DNA of 43,345 bases from positions 1-43,345 of the forward strand of contig JAHEYG010000020.1 in NCBI GenBank assembly GCA_023251725.1, written 5' to 3'. Numbering within the stretch: position 1 is the stretch's first letter; each line of letters starts with the position of its first letter. Below, piece by piece: positions 34,342-42,459 of the stretch. The notes under the pieces were generated by a model. The model made no database searches. It was not told the origin of the DNA and saw only the letters and a list, made by a program, of their open reading frames with translations. Made by a program: the position numbers and the translations under genes. Origin of the DNA: Sphingobacteriaceae bacterium. GTDB taxonomy: Bacteria; Bacteroidota; Bacteroidia; B-17B0; Aurantibacillaceae.

Positions 34342-35481
34342 ATGAAATTATTCAGCTATTTAAAGGGAGATAAAGTTATTTGGGCGATAATGTTTTTATT
34401 ATCACTTATTTCTATTTTGGTAGTGTACAGTGCCGTTGTAACGCTCGCGCATAAATTTAAGCAAGGAAACTCGGAGTATTATTTAATTAAACACATGGTC
34501 ATAATTGTTTTGGGATTTGGTTTGGCCTACACGTTTCATAAAATAAAATACACCTTGTTTTCGCGCATTTCGCAAATCGGTTTTATTTTATCTATTCCAT
34601 TATTACTTTACACTTTATTAAAAGGTGTAAGCGCCGGTGAAGCAAATCGCTGGTTAGAAATTCCGGGTATCGGTTTAACTTTTCAAACTTCCGATATAGC
34701 AAAACTCATGCTGATAATGTATATCGCGAGAATTTTAACAATAAAGCAGGATCAGTTACAAGATTTTAAATCTGTTTTAAAATATTTGATGCTCCCTATC
34801 GGAATAATTTGCCTTTTAATTTTACCGGCCAATTTCTCAACAGCAGCTTTGCTTTTTGTGAATTGTTTGTTTTTAATGTTTGTTGGAAGAATAAAATTAA
34901 AATTCATGTTTTACATTATTGGTTCATGTATAATTTTTGCTTTTTTATTGGGAATTACAATTTGGCAATTTCCCAATATTGTGCCACGCGGACAAACATG
35001 GAAAGCACGCCTTGAAAATTTTTCGAAGGGCGATGCAAAAAGTAATTATCAATCGGAACAGGCAAAGATTGCCATTGCAACAGGCGGGGTTATTGGCAAA
35101 GGTCCGGGCAACAGTACGCAGCGTGCATTTTTACCGCAGGCTTCTTCCGATTTTATTTACGCTATTATAATAGAAGAGTATGGATTGTTTATGGGATTCA
35201 GTATGCTTTTTTTATACATGATATTTTTCTTTAGAGGAATAAGAATTATTCGTGATTCGGAAAAACCTTTCGGTGGATATTTGGCGGCAGGTTTAACTTT
35301 TAGTCTAGTTTTTCAGGCGCTAATTAATATGGCGGTTGCTGTAAATTTATTTCCGGTAACCGGACAGCCTTTACCATTGGTAAGTATGGGAGGAACATCG
35401 ATTTGGTTTACTTGCATTGCTATCGGAATTATTTTAAGTGTCAGCAAAAGCAATGCCGACAAAGAAGTTGAAACAATTTAG
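34342..35481 (+). CDS. ftsW: septal peptidoglycan glycosyltransferase FtsW
   Basis: A 379-residue SEDS-family membrane protein with about ten transmembrane helices. FtsW polymerises lipid II at the septum with FtsI. Family motifs are visible: KGVSAGEANRWLEIPGIGLTFQTSDIAKL in the middle, the large loop ending in GVIGKGPGNSTQRAFLPQASSDFIYAIIIEEYG (with the catalytic-region Asp), and LPLVSMGGTSIW near the end. Length is normal. The ATG at 34342 is preceded by a 45-bp gap, one of the longer gaps in the cluster; I see no strong promoter in it. Confidence 0.96.
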   Translation: MKLFSYLKGDKVIWAIMFLLSLISILVVYSAVVTLAHKFKQGNSEYYLIKHMVIIVLGFGLAYTFHKIKYTLFSRISQIGFILSIPLLLYTLLKGVSAGEANRWLEIPGIGLTFQTSDIAKLMLIMYIARILTIKQDQLQDFKSVLKYLMLPIGIICLLILPANFSTAALLFVNCLFLMFVGRIKLKFMFYIIGSCIIFAFLLGITIWQFPNIVPRGQTWKARLENFSKGDAKSNYQSEQAKIAIATGGVIGKGPGNSTQRAFLPQASSDFIYAIIIEEYGLFMGFSMLFLYMIFFFRGIRIIRDSEKPFGGYLAAGLTFSLVFQALINMAVAVNLFPVTGQPLPLVSMGGTSIWFTCIAIGIILSVSKSNADKEVETI

Positions 35482-35503
35482 AAAAAATTATCTGAAAATC
35501 GAA

Positions 35504-35538
35504 CCCCCCTCTCCTTTGGAGAGGGGCCGGGGGTGAGG
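35504..35538. repeat. dispersed-type hairpin repeat directly before murG
   Basis: CCCCTCTCC (35506-35514) and GGAGAGGGG (35518-35526) form a perfect 9-bp stem with a TTT loop, followed by CCGGGGGTGAGG. It ends two bases before the murG ATG. I recognise this as a widespread bacterial intergenic repeat. The downstream GTGAGG could act as a ribosome site, and the hairpin would lie in the operon mRNA leader of murG. Confidence 0.85.
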
Positions 35539-35540
35539 CT

Positions 35541-36650
35541 ATGAAACCATTAAAAATTATATTAAGCGGTGGTGGAACCGGCGGACATATTTTTCCGGCT
35601 GTAGCAATTGCAAACGAAATAAAAAAAATGGTTCCGCAAGTTGAGATTTTGTTTGTGGGCGCTTTAGGAAGGATGGAAATGGAAAAAGTTCCGGCCTCGG
35701 GTTATAAAATTATAGGATTACCAATTGCCGGTCTTCAGCGAAAATTAACACTTTCTAATTTAAAATTTCCTTTTTTATTAATTCAAAGCATTTTAAAAGC
35801 GCGTAAAATATTAAAGGATTTTAAGCCACTCGCCGTAGTTGGCACCGGAGGCTACGCAAGCGGACCGTTATTACGAGCAGCCACTTCAATGAATATTCCC
35901 GCATTAATACAAGAACAAAATTCGTTTGCAGGTATTACCAACAAATGGTTATCTAAGAAGGTAAATACAATTTGTGTGGCTTATGATGGTATGGAGAAAT
36001 TTTTTCCGAGTGAAAAAATTATTTTAACCGGAAATCCTGTTAGGCAGGATATCGAAAATGTAAATTTAAAACGTGAAGAAGCGATGAGTTTCTTTAAACT
36101 CGATAAAACTAAAAAAACTATTTTGGTAATTGGCGGAAGTTTGGGCGCGAAAACAATTAACGAAGCCATTGCTGGTGGATTAGAAAAGATTTCCAACAAT
36201 AATATTCAATTGTTGTGGCAAACCGGAAAGGGTTATGCCGAAACTGCCAAAATTACCTCTGCCAATTTTGCACAGCGTAATTTATATGCTTTGGATTTTA
36301 TTTCAAGAATGGATTTAGCTTACGCTGCCGCCGATATTGTTATTTCGCGGGCCGGCGCCAGTTCAATTTCAGAATTATGTAATACACACAAACCTTGCAT
36401 TTTGGTTCCCTCACCCAACGTGGCAGAAGATCATCAAACTAAAAATGCAATGGCTTTGGTAAATAAAGAAGCCGCCATTCTTATAAAAGATTCTGAAGCA
36501 AAAGAAAAATTAATAGAAGAAGCAATTAATTTAATCGGCAACGCAGAGAAACAAAAAGAATTACAAAAAAACATTTCCGCATTAGCGAAAAATAATTCGG
36601 CAAATATTATAGCAAAAGAAGTTTTAAAACTGGCAAACTTTAAACATTAA
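35541..36650 (+). CDS. murG: UDP-GlcNAc--lipid I N-acetylglucosaminyltransferase MurG
   Basis: A 369-residue GT-B glycosyltransferase on the inner face of the membrane that turns lipid I into lipid II. The N-terminal glycine loop is SGGGTGGHIFPAVAIANEI (about 9-27); the second loop is VVGTGGYASGPLL. The hydrophobic membrane patch lies between (PFLLIQSILKARKI). The C-terminal domain has VIGGSLGAKTIN and RAGASSISELCN, which binds UDP-GlcNAc, followed by PCILVPSPNVAEDHQTKNA. All are standard. The ATG sits just after the hairpin repeat at 35504-35538. Confidence 0.97.
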   Translation: MKPLKIILSGGGTGGHIFPAVAIANEIKKMVPQVEILFVGALGRMEMEKVPASGYKIIGLPIAGLQRKLTLSNLKFPFLLIQSILKARKILKDFKPLAVVGTGGYASGPLLRAATSMNIPALIQEQNSFAGITNKWLSKKVNTICVAYDGMEKFFPSEKIILTGNPVRQDIENVNLKREEAMSFFKLDKTKKTILVIGGSLGAKTINEAIAGGLEKISNNNIQLLWQTGKGYAETAKITSANFAQRNLYALDFISRMDLAYAAADIVISRAGASSISELCNTHKPCILVPSPNVAEDHQTKNAMALVNKEAAILIKDSEAKEKLIEEAINLIGNAEKQKELQKNISALAKNNSANIIAKEVLKLANFKH

Positions 36651-36651
36651 G

Positions 36652-36665
36652 CACCGAACACCGAA
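36652..36665. repeat. two-copy CACCGAA heptad between murG and murC
   Basis: Two CACCGAA units (36652-36658, 36659-36665) followed by TA, the same unit as the 10-copy array at 265-344 and with the same TA-type end. It lies in the 23-bp gap between murG and murC, so it may be a minimal or decayed form of the array. Confidence 0.75.
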
Positions 36666-36673
36666 TAAAAACA

Positions 36674-38059
36674 ATGAACATCCTAAATTATAAAATATAT
36701 TATTTCCTCGGCATCGGCGGAATCGGAATGAGCGCACTCGCAAGATATTTTAATCATTACCAAAAAAAAGTTTCTGGCTACGATAAAACATCCACAACAC
36801 TCACACAAGAATTGGAAAAAGAAAAGATTGCCTGTCATTATTCTGAAGATGTTGAATTACTAAAAACAATTTTATCCTCTTACAAAAAAGAAGAAGTGTT
36901 AGTTATTTATACGCCGGCAGTCCCAAAACAAAATAAAGAATACGAGTATTTATTAGAAAACGGATATTCCATAAAAAAACGTTCCGAAGTTTTAGGGGAA
37001 ATCACAAAGCAATTTAAAACCATAGCCGTTGCCGGAACTCACGGAAAGACCACAACAACTACTTTAATTACACACCTTCTAAAATCGGCCGGCATCAATT
37101 GTTTCTCGTTTATGGGAGGAATTTCAAAAAATTATAATACGAATTTGCTTCTCGGAGATTCACAGGACAAAGATGCCTTTGTTGTGGTAGAAGCCGACGA
37201 ATACGACCGTTCGTTCTTAACTCTGCATCCCTACATTGCTGTAATCACAAGCGTTGACGCCGATCACCTCGATATTTACATTAACAAAAACAACATGCAT
37301 GAGAGCTATAAACAGTTCTCCAAACAAGTCAAAAAAGAAGGCTTTCTGATTGTTAAAAAAAATGTTGATAACGAATTGAACCTCTCCGATAAGAGGCTCG
37401 TCTACTCACTAAATTTAAATACCGAATATTGTGCCGAAGGTGTGAATATTAAAGATGCACAATTTGTGTACGATGTTAAGAGTCCGTTAGAGTGTGTAAG
37501 TGGCGTTACCATTGGACTTCCGGGCTTACACAATGTTGAGAATTCAATTGCAGCGGTAGCAGTTGTTCAACAATTAGGTTTAAAAGCGGATCAAATAAGA
37601 GAAGCTTTACGTTCTTTCAAAGGTGTTAAACGAAGGTTTGATTACAGGATAAAGTCGGAAGATTTGGTTTTTATAGATGATTACGCTCATCATCCCGAAG
37701 AATTAAAAGCGGCAATAGGTGCAGCGAAGCAACTTTATCCCGATAAAAAAGTGACCGGCATTTTTCAGCCGCATCTTTATTCGAGAACCAAAGATTTTGC
37801 CGATGGTTTTGCCGAGAGTTTAGATTTGTTGGATGAATGTATTCTCCTCGATATTTATCCCGCAAGGGAAATTCCGATAAAAGGTGTGACTTCTCAAATG
37901 CTGTTGGATAAAATGAAATTGGGTAATAAACATTTGGTGAAAAAAGAAAATCTTTTAGAGTTTTTAAAAAACAAACCGCTTGAAGTACTCATCACATTAG
38001 GCGCCGGAGATATTGATGCACTGGTTGAACCGATTGAAAAAATGTTATCAAAAAAGTGA
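36674..38059 (+). CDS. murC: UDP-N-acetylmuramate--L-alanine ligase MurC
   Basis: A 461-residue Mur ligase that adds the first stem residue, L-Ala. The N-terminal block YYFLGIGGIGMSALARYF binds the UDP-sugar. The P-loop is GTHGKTT (121-127), then EADEYDRSFL and VDADHLDIY. The C-terminal domain shows RRFDYR, IDDYAHHPEELKAAI and FQPHLYSRTKDF, all typical of MurC. The end overlaps ftsQ by 4 bases (GTGA). Order murG-murC-ftsQ is standard for Bacteroidota; murF and ddl are not in the cluster. Confidence 0.97.
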   Translation: MNILNYKIYYFLGIGGIGMSALARYFNHYQKKVSGYDKTSTTLTQELEKEKIACHYSEDVELLKTILSSYKKEEVLVIYTPAVPKQNKEYEYLLENGYSIKKRSEVLGEITKQFKTIAVAGTHGKTTTTTLITHLLKSAGINCFSFMGGISKNYNTNLLLGDSQDKDAFVVVEADEYDRSFLTLHPYIAVITSVDADHLDIYINKNNMHESYKQFSKQVKKEGFLIVKKNVDNELNLSDKRLVYSLNLNTEYCAEGVNIKDAQFVYDVKSPLECVSGVTIGLPGLHNVENSIAAVAVVQQLGLKADQIREALRSFKGVKRRFDYRIKSEDLVFIDDYAHHPEELKAAIGAAKQLYPDKKVTGIFQPHLYSRTKDFADGFAESLDLLDECILLDIYPAREIPIKGVTSQMLLDKMKLGNKHLVKKENLLEFLKNKPLEVLITLGAGDIDALVEPIEKMLSKK

Positions 38060-38868
38060 AAAAGTTAAATTATAAAAAAATAATAGTTACCGTTCTTTGG
38101 ATTATTGCATTATCGGGTTTAATGACTTCTTTGGCCTTCGTAAACAAAAAGGAAAAACTGGTAAAAGCCGAACATCTTAACATCAACGTTCAAAACACTA
38201 ATGAAAATCAGTTTATTGATGAAGATGATATAAGAGATTTTTTTAATGAGAGAAAAGATTCGATTCTTAATGTGGAATTAAAAAATATTGATGTAAACGG
38301 TCTGGAAAAAGTGTTGAATACCCATCCTGCTATTGAAAATGCTGATTTGAGTGTGGATGTAAATGGCGATGTGAAAATTAATGTTAGAGCACGAACTCCT
38401 TTGGTGAGAGTAATAAATATGGATGGCGAAAGTTATTATATAGATACGCAAACCAAATTAATGCCGCTTAGTGATAAATATACGGCACGGGTTTTGGTAG
38501 TGAACGGATTTGTTTTTGAACCCTACGCACGTCGCCACATGTTTTCGGTTAACGACATTAAAAAAAATGAAATGTTTAAAGAGTTAAGTGTGCTGGATGA
38601 TATTTACGAGTTGGCAAATTATATTACGAAAGATTCGGTGTTAATTAATTTGATTCATCAAATAAGTATCACTAAAGAAAGAGAGTTTGAATTATTTCCC
38701 TCCATCGGAAATCATAAAATAGAATTTGGAGAAGCAACAAACATTGCAGAGAAATTTGAAAAGCTAAAAGTGTTTTACACCGATGGCTTAAATAAGACCG
38801 ATAATTGGAATAAATATTCTACAATAAATTTAAAATATAAAAATCAGGTAGTGTGCACTAAAAAATAA
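38056..38868 (+). CDS. ftsQ: cell division protein FtsQ
   Basis: A 270-residue bitopic protein with a short cytoplasmic end, one transmembrane helix at about 8-28 (IIVTVLWIIALSGLMTSLAFV) and a periplasmic POTRA-like region (FIDEDDIRDFFNERKDSILNVELKNIDVNGLEKVLNTHPAIENADLSVDVNGDVKINVRARTPL pattern: helix-strand POTRA at about 50-115). The beta domain follows, with YYIDTQTKLMPLSDKYTARVLVVNG. FtsQ recruits FtsL and FtsB to the septum. The GTG start overlaps the murC stop by 4 bases. Sequence divergence is normal for this family; position and topology support the call. Confidence 0.9.
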   Translation: MKKLNYKKIIVTVLWIIALSGLMTSLAFVNKKEKLVKAEHLNINVQNTNENQFIDEDDIRDFFNERKDSILNVELKNIDVNGLEKVLNTHPAIENADLSVDVNGDVKINVRARTPLVRVINMDGESYYIDTQTKLMPLSDKYTARVLVVNGFVFEPYARRHMFSVNDIKKNEMFKELSVLDDIYELANYITKDSVLINLIHQISITKEREFELFPSIGNHKIEFGEATNIAEKFEKLKVFYTDGLNKTDNWNKYSTINLKYKNQVVCTKK

Positions 38869-38871
38869 ATT

Positions 38872-40221
38872 ATGACAACAACAGGTAACGACAACAATAA
38901 AAATTTAGAATCGGATTTAGTAGTGGGTTTAGATATTGGAACTACTAAAATTGCGGCTATTGTTGGCAAAAGAAATTCTTTTGGAAAAGTTGAAATTCTG
39001 GGTATCGGTAAAACCGAATCGCTGGGTGTTAACCGTGGCGTTGTGGTAAATATTGAACAAACTGTAGCCTCTATTAAAACGGCAATTTCACTCGCTGCCA
39101 ATGAGGCGAATGTAGATATTGGTGAAGTAATTGTTGGAATTGCCGGCCAACATATAAAAAGTATGCAGCATCGCGGAATGATTATTCGCGAGTCTTTAGA
39201 ACAAGAAGTAAGTCAAAAAGATGTTGATATGTTAATCGACAACATGCACCGTTTGGTGATGAGTCCGGGCGAAGAAATTATTCATGTAATTCCTCAAGAA
39301 TATATTATTGATAGCGAAATAGGAATAAAAAATCCAATTGGTCATGCCGGTATTCGTTTAGAAGGAAATTTTCATATTATTACCGGACAAGTTTCGGCTG
39401 TAAAAAATATTTTTAAATGTGTTGACCGTGGCGGATTAAAAACTGTTGATCTTCATTTAGAACCATTGGCCAGCGCCGATGCAGTGTTGAGCGATGAAGA
39501 AAAAGAAGCCGGCGTTGTATTAGTTGATATTGGCGGCGGTACAACCGACGTTGCTATTTTTTATGATGGTATTATTCGTCACACCGCTGTAATTCCTTTC
39601 GGAGGAAACATTATTACCGATGATATTAAAGAAGGATGTAGCATTATTAAAACACAAGCTGAGCAACTGAAAGTTAGATTTGGTTCTTCTTTAGCACAAG
39701 AAAATCAGGAGAACGAAATTATTTCTATTCCCGGTTTGCGAGGGCGTCCGCACAAAGAAATTTCGGTAAAATTTTTAGCTCAGATTATTCAGGCGCGTAT
39801 GGAAGAAATTTTAGAATTTGTTTTATTCGAAATAAAAAGTTCGGGCTTCGAGCGAAAATTGTCAGCAGGAATTGTTGTAACGGGCGGTGGTTCCATGCTA
39901 AAACATTTAGCACAATTGGTAATGTTAACTACCGGAATGGATTGTCGCATTGGAACTCCTAATGAGCATTTAGCAGGCGATAACGATGAATTAAAAAATC
40001 CGGCATTCGCAACAGGTGTTGGTTTGGTGATGAAAGGAATCGAAAAATCTGAACGCGAAATGAAAAAAGGAAACAACAACACCAAATTAGTTGAAGTAAC
40101 TGTGGGAGAAGAAAAGAAAGAAAGTAAAAAAGTAGCCGGGCATTCTACAAAAAAAATCGGAAGTTTTTTTGATTCTTTAATTGGAAGAGCAAAAGATTGG
40201 ATGAGCGATGACTTAGAGTAG
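38872..40221 (+). CDS. ftsA: cell division protein FtsA
   Basis: A 449-residue actin-like ATPase that tethers FtsZ to the membrane. Phosphate 1 is VVGLDIGTTKIAAIVGKRN (about 17-35), the family-specific 1C domain follows (GIGKTESLGVNRGVVVNIE), then phosphate 2 VLVDIGGGTTDVAIFYDG and the adenosine motif VVTGGGSML. The C-terminal end IGSFFDSLIGRAKDWMSDDLE is an amphipathic helix that would bind the membrane, as in other FtsA proteins. It starts 3 bases after ftsQ. The stop is followed at once by the inverted heptad array (40221-40342). Confidence 0.96.
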   Translation: MTTTGNDNNKNLESDLVVGLDIGTTKIAAIVGKRNSFGKVEILGIGKTESLGVNRGVVVNIEQTVASIKTAISLAANEANVDIGEVIVGIAGQHIKSMQHRGMIIRESLEQEVSQKDVDMLIDNMHRLVMSPGEEIIHVIPQEYIIDSEIGIKNPIGHAGIRLEGNFHIITGQVSAVKNIFKCVDRGGLKTVDLHLEPLASADAVLSDEEKEAGVVLVDIGGGTTDVAIFYDGIIRHTAVIPFGGNIITDDIKEGCSIIKTQAEQLKVRFGSSLAQENQENEIISIPGLRGRPHKEISVKFLAQIIQARMEEILEFVLFEIKSSGFERKLSAGIVVTGGGSMLKHLAQLVMLTTGMDCRIGTPNEHLAGDNDELKNPAFATGVGLVMKGIEKSEREMKKGNNNTKLVEVTVGEEKKESKKVAGHSTKKIGSFFDSLIGRAKDWMSDDLE

Positions 40222-40342
40222 TTCGGAGTTTGGAGTTCGGGGTTGGGAGATTTGTTCCGGCGCCGAACTCCGAACCCTCAACTCTCAACTAAAAATAAAC
40301 TAATAACTAATAACTAATAACTAATAACTAATAACTAATAAC
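40221..40342. repeat. inverted GTTCGGA heptad array followed by six TAATAAC heptads
   Basis: Four units GTTCGGA, GTTTGGA, GTTCGGG, GTTGGGA run from 40221 to 40248 in exact 7-bp register. After a 14-base centre, four complementary units CCGAACT, CCGAACC, CTCAACT, CTCAACT run from 40263 to 40290. The two halves can pair as an imperfect hairpin. Then TAATAAC repeats six times perfectly (40301-40342). Almost the entire gap between ftsA and ftsZ is made of 7-bp units. Confidence 0.92.
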
Positions 40343-40351
40343 CTATATCCC

Positions 40352-41884
40352 ATGATGCAATTTGAATTACCCCAAGATGAAGGCTCAATCATAAAAGTGA
40401 TTGGCGTAGGCGGCGGCGGCGGAAATGCCGTGAACCACATGTACCGTTTAGGTATTAAAGGTGTCGATTTTATTATCTGCAATACCGATAAACAAGCGCT
40501 CGAAAAAAGTCCTGTTCCTTGTAAGGTGCAACTGGGAAACACACTCACTAAGGGTTTGGGTGCGGGTTCAATTCCTGATGTTGGTCGCGATGCGGCATTA
40601 GAATCTATTGAAGAAATTAGAAATTATTTAGGCGATAATACGCAAATGGTTTTTATTACCGCGGGCTTAGGCGGCGGAACAGGAACAGGCGCTGCTCCGG
40701 TAATTGCATCGGTAGCAAAAGAACTCGGAATTTTAACTGTGGGAATTGTTACCATTCCATTTGTTTTCGAAGGAAAAAAACGTCGAATGCAAGCAGAAGC
40801 GGGTTTAGAAGAAATGAAAAAGTATGTTGATACTTTATTAGTTATTGGAAATGATAAATTGCGTGAAATATATGGCAACTTAAAAATGAGCGAGGCTTTT
40901 GCACATGCCGATAATGTATTAACAGGTGCTGCAAAAAGTATTGCCGAAATTATTAGTTTACACATGCATATTAATGTTGATTTCAACGATGTAAAAACAG
41001 TCATGAAAGATAGTGGTGTTGCTATTATGGGATCTGCAACAGCGAGCGGAGAAAAACGCGCGTTAAAAGCAGTGGAGTCATCTTTAAATTCTCCTTTATT
41101 AAATGATAATGATATTCGTGGCGCGCGGCATGTTCTTTTAAATATTATGAGTGGAAGTGATGATATTGATATGGATGAGTTCGGAGAAATTACTGATTTC
41201 ATTCAGGAAGCAGCAGGCGGAACAGCAGAATTAATTACGGGTTATGGTACCGATCCTTCATTGGGCGACAGCGTTTCTGTAACAATTATAGCTACCGGAT
41301 TTAAAACCAAACAAGGTTCAGGTTACGAGCATCCGCAAGTAAAAGAACGTAAAATTGTGAATTTGGATGAGCAGACACAGCCTGTAGAGAATAAACAAAC
41401 AAATATTATTGAGGAAGTAGAAAAAGAAGAGCCGTTTGTTTTTATTAAGGGTGAAACTTCAGAAGAATCTCCTGCGAAAGAAGTTGATTTTATTATTACC
41501 AACGAAACTAAAATCGAAAGTTCTAATGAAGAAATTACAATTTCCGAAACCAGTTCAACAGAATTTACATTTCATACGGTTTCCGATGAAGTAAAAGATG
41601 AAATAAAAAGCGAAGAAAACCACGAAGTTGTTTCTCGCGAAGAGCAAATTCGCCTGGCGCAGGAACGTATACGCAAACTAAAAGAAATTACTTTGAAAAT
41701 GAAAAGCCCCGAAGGTTTAGCGCAGTTAGAAAAAGAAACTGCTTTTTCCCGCAAAAACATTCAGCTCGAAAACAAGGCACATTCTTCTGAGTCAGAAATT
41801 TCGAGATATACTTTATCAGAAAGTGATGATAAAAAAATTGAAATTCGTCCCAATAATTCTTTCTTACACGATAACGTAGATTAA
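40352..41884 (+). CDS. ftsZ: cell division protein FtsZ
   Basis: A 510-residue tubulin-like GTPase that forms the Z-ring. The GTP-binding loops are IGVGGGGGNAVNHM (about 17-30) and the tubulin signature GGGTGTGAAP (about 105-115); NVDFNDVKTVM supplies the T7 loop. The GTPase core ends at about 335. A long acidic linker rich in Glu/Ser/Lys (about 340-485) makes this protein longer than E. coli FtsZ. The end RPNNSFLHDNVD is the Bacteroidota C-terminal peptide. Two adjacent ATGs (40352 and 40355) are possible starts. The heptad arrays lie upstream and an intrinsic terminator downstream, so this is the last gene of the cluster. Confidence 0.97.
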   Translation: MMQFELPQDEGSIIKVIGVGGGGGNAVNHMYRLGIKGVDFIICNTDKQALEKSPVPCKVQLGNTLTKGLGAGSIPDVGRDAALESIEEIRNYLGDNTQMVFITAGLGGGTGTGAAPVIASVAKELGILTVGIVTIPFVFEGKKRRMQAEAGLEEMKKYVDTLLVIGNDKLREIYGNLKMSEAFAHADNVLTGAAKSIAEIISLHMHINVDFNDVKTVMKDSGVAIMGSATASGEKRALKAVESSLNSPLLNDNDIRGARHVLLNIMSGSDDIDMDEFGEITDFIQEAAGGTAELITGYGTDPSLGDSVSVTIIATGFKTKQGSGYEHPQVKERKIVNLDEQTQPVENKQTNIIEEVEKEEPFVFIKGETSEESPAKEVDFIITNETKIESSNEEITISETSSTEFTFHTVSDEVKDEIKSEENHEVVSREEQIRLAQERIRKLKEITLKMKSPEGLAQLEKETAFSRKNIQLENKAHSSESEISRYTLSESDDKKIEIRPNNSFLHDNVD

Positions 41885-41902
41885 CATTCTCTTAAAAAAA
41901 TT

Positions 41903-41936
41903 AACCCCCTCTCTGTTAATTCAGGAGGGGTTTTTT
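41903..41936 (+). terminator. Rho-independent terminator of the dcw cluster
   Basis: A CCCCTC / GAGGGG stem (41906-41911 with 41925-41930) with flanking A/T pairs is followed by a run of six T (41931-41936). It lies 20-50 bases after the ftsZ stop and has the classic intrinsic terminator form. Confidence 0.9.
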
Positions 41937-41986
41937 ATTGGCTGCTGTTTCCGGAGAATATTCATTAAATAATACCATTATTTCAT

Positions 41987-41994
41987 TAACTTTG
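41987..41994 (+). promoter_or_regulatory. -7 box of the GatB/YqeY gene
   Basis: TAACTTTG is a perfect TAnnTTTG box, 21 bases before the ATG at 42016. It supports the start at 42016 over the longer reading from 41938. The -33 element is not clear. Confidence 0.5.
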
Positions 41995-42015
41995 ATAAAA
42001 CTAAAATCAAATATC

Positions 42016-42459
42016 ATGACGTTTGAAGAGCAAATAAGCGCCGACATAAAAACAGCGATGTTGGCAAAAGACGCAAAAAAATTAGAAGCCTTGCGCGCAA
42101 TTAAAAATGTAGTTATTATTTTAAAAACTTCGCCCGAAGGAATTTCGGATGATGCCATTATGAAAACCATTCAAAAAGAAGTGAAGAAGAGAAAAGAATC
42201 GGCGGATATTTATACTCAGCAAAACAGAGCCGATTTGGCCGAAGTTGAAATATTCCAGGCGGGAATAATGGAAACGTATTTACCAAAGCAATTAAGCGAA
42301 GATGAAATTCGGTCCCAATTAAAAAACATTATTACTCAAGTAGGAGCAACTTCTGCAGCCGACATGGGAAAAGTTATGGGCGCTGCAAGTAAAGCGTTCG
42401 CCGGAAAAGCCGATAACAAAATGGTATCCTCTTTGGTTAAAGAATTATTGGGAAACTAA
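42016..42459 (+). CDS. GatB/YqeY domain-containing protein
   Basis: A 148-residue cytosolic all-alpha protein of normal YqeY length. It matches the family throughout: MTFEEQISADIKTAMLAKDAKKLEALRAIK at the start, then TIQKEVKKRKESADIYTQQNRADLAEVE, MET-YLPKQLSEDEI and the C-terminal DMGKVMGAASKAFAGKADNKMVSSLVKELL. The domain is related to the tail of the GatB amidotransferase subunit and probably binds tRNA; the stand-alone protein's role is unknown. I prefer the ATG at 42016, since the longer ORF begins upstream of the promoter. It often follows ftsZ in Bacteroidota, as here. The next gene starts at the base after its stop. Confidence 0.92.
   Translation: MTFEEQISADIKTAMLAKDAKKLEALRAIKNVVIILKTSPEGISDDAIMKTIQKEVKKRKESADIYTQQNRADLAEVEIFQAGIMETYLPKQLSEDEIRSQLKNIITQVGATSAADMGKVMGAASKAFAGKADNKMVSSLVKELLGN

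Noticed and set aside
40624-41202. Long minus-strand ORF (192 codons) inside ftsZ
   Set aside because: Antisense shadow of conserved ftsZ; no signal, motif or start context of its own.
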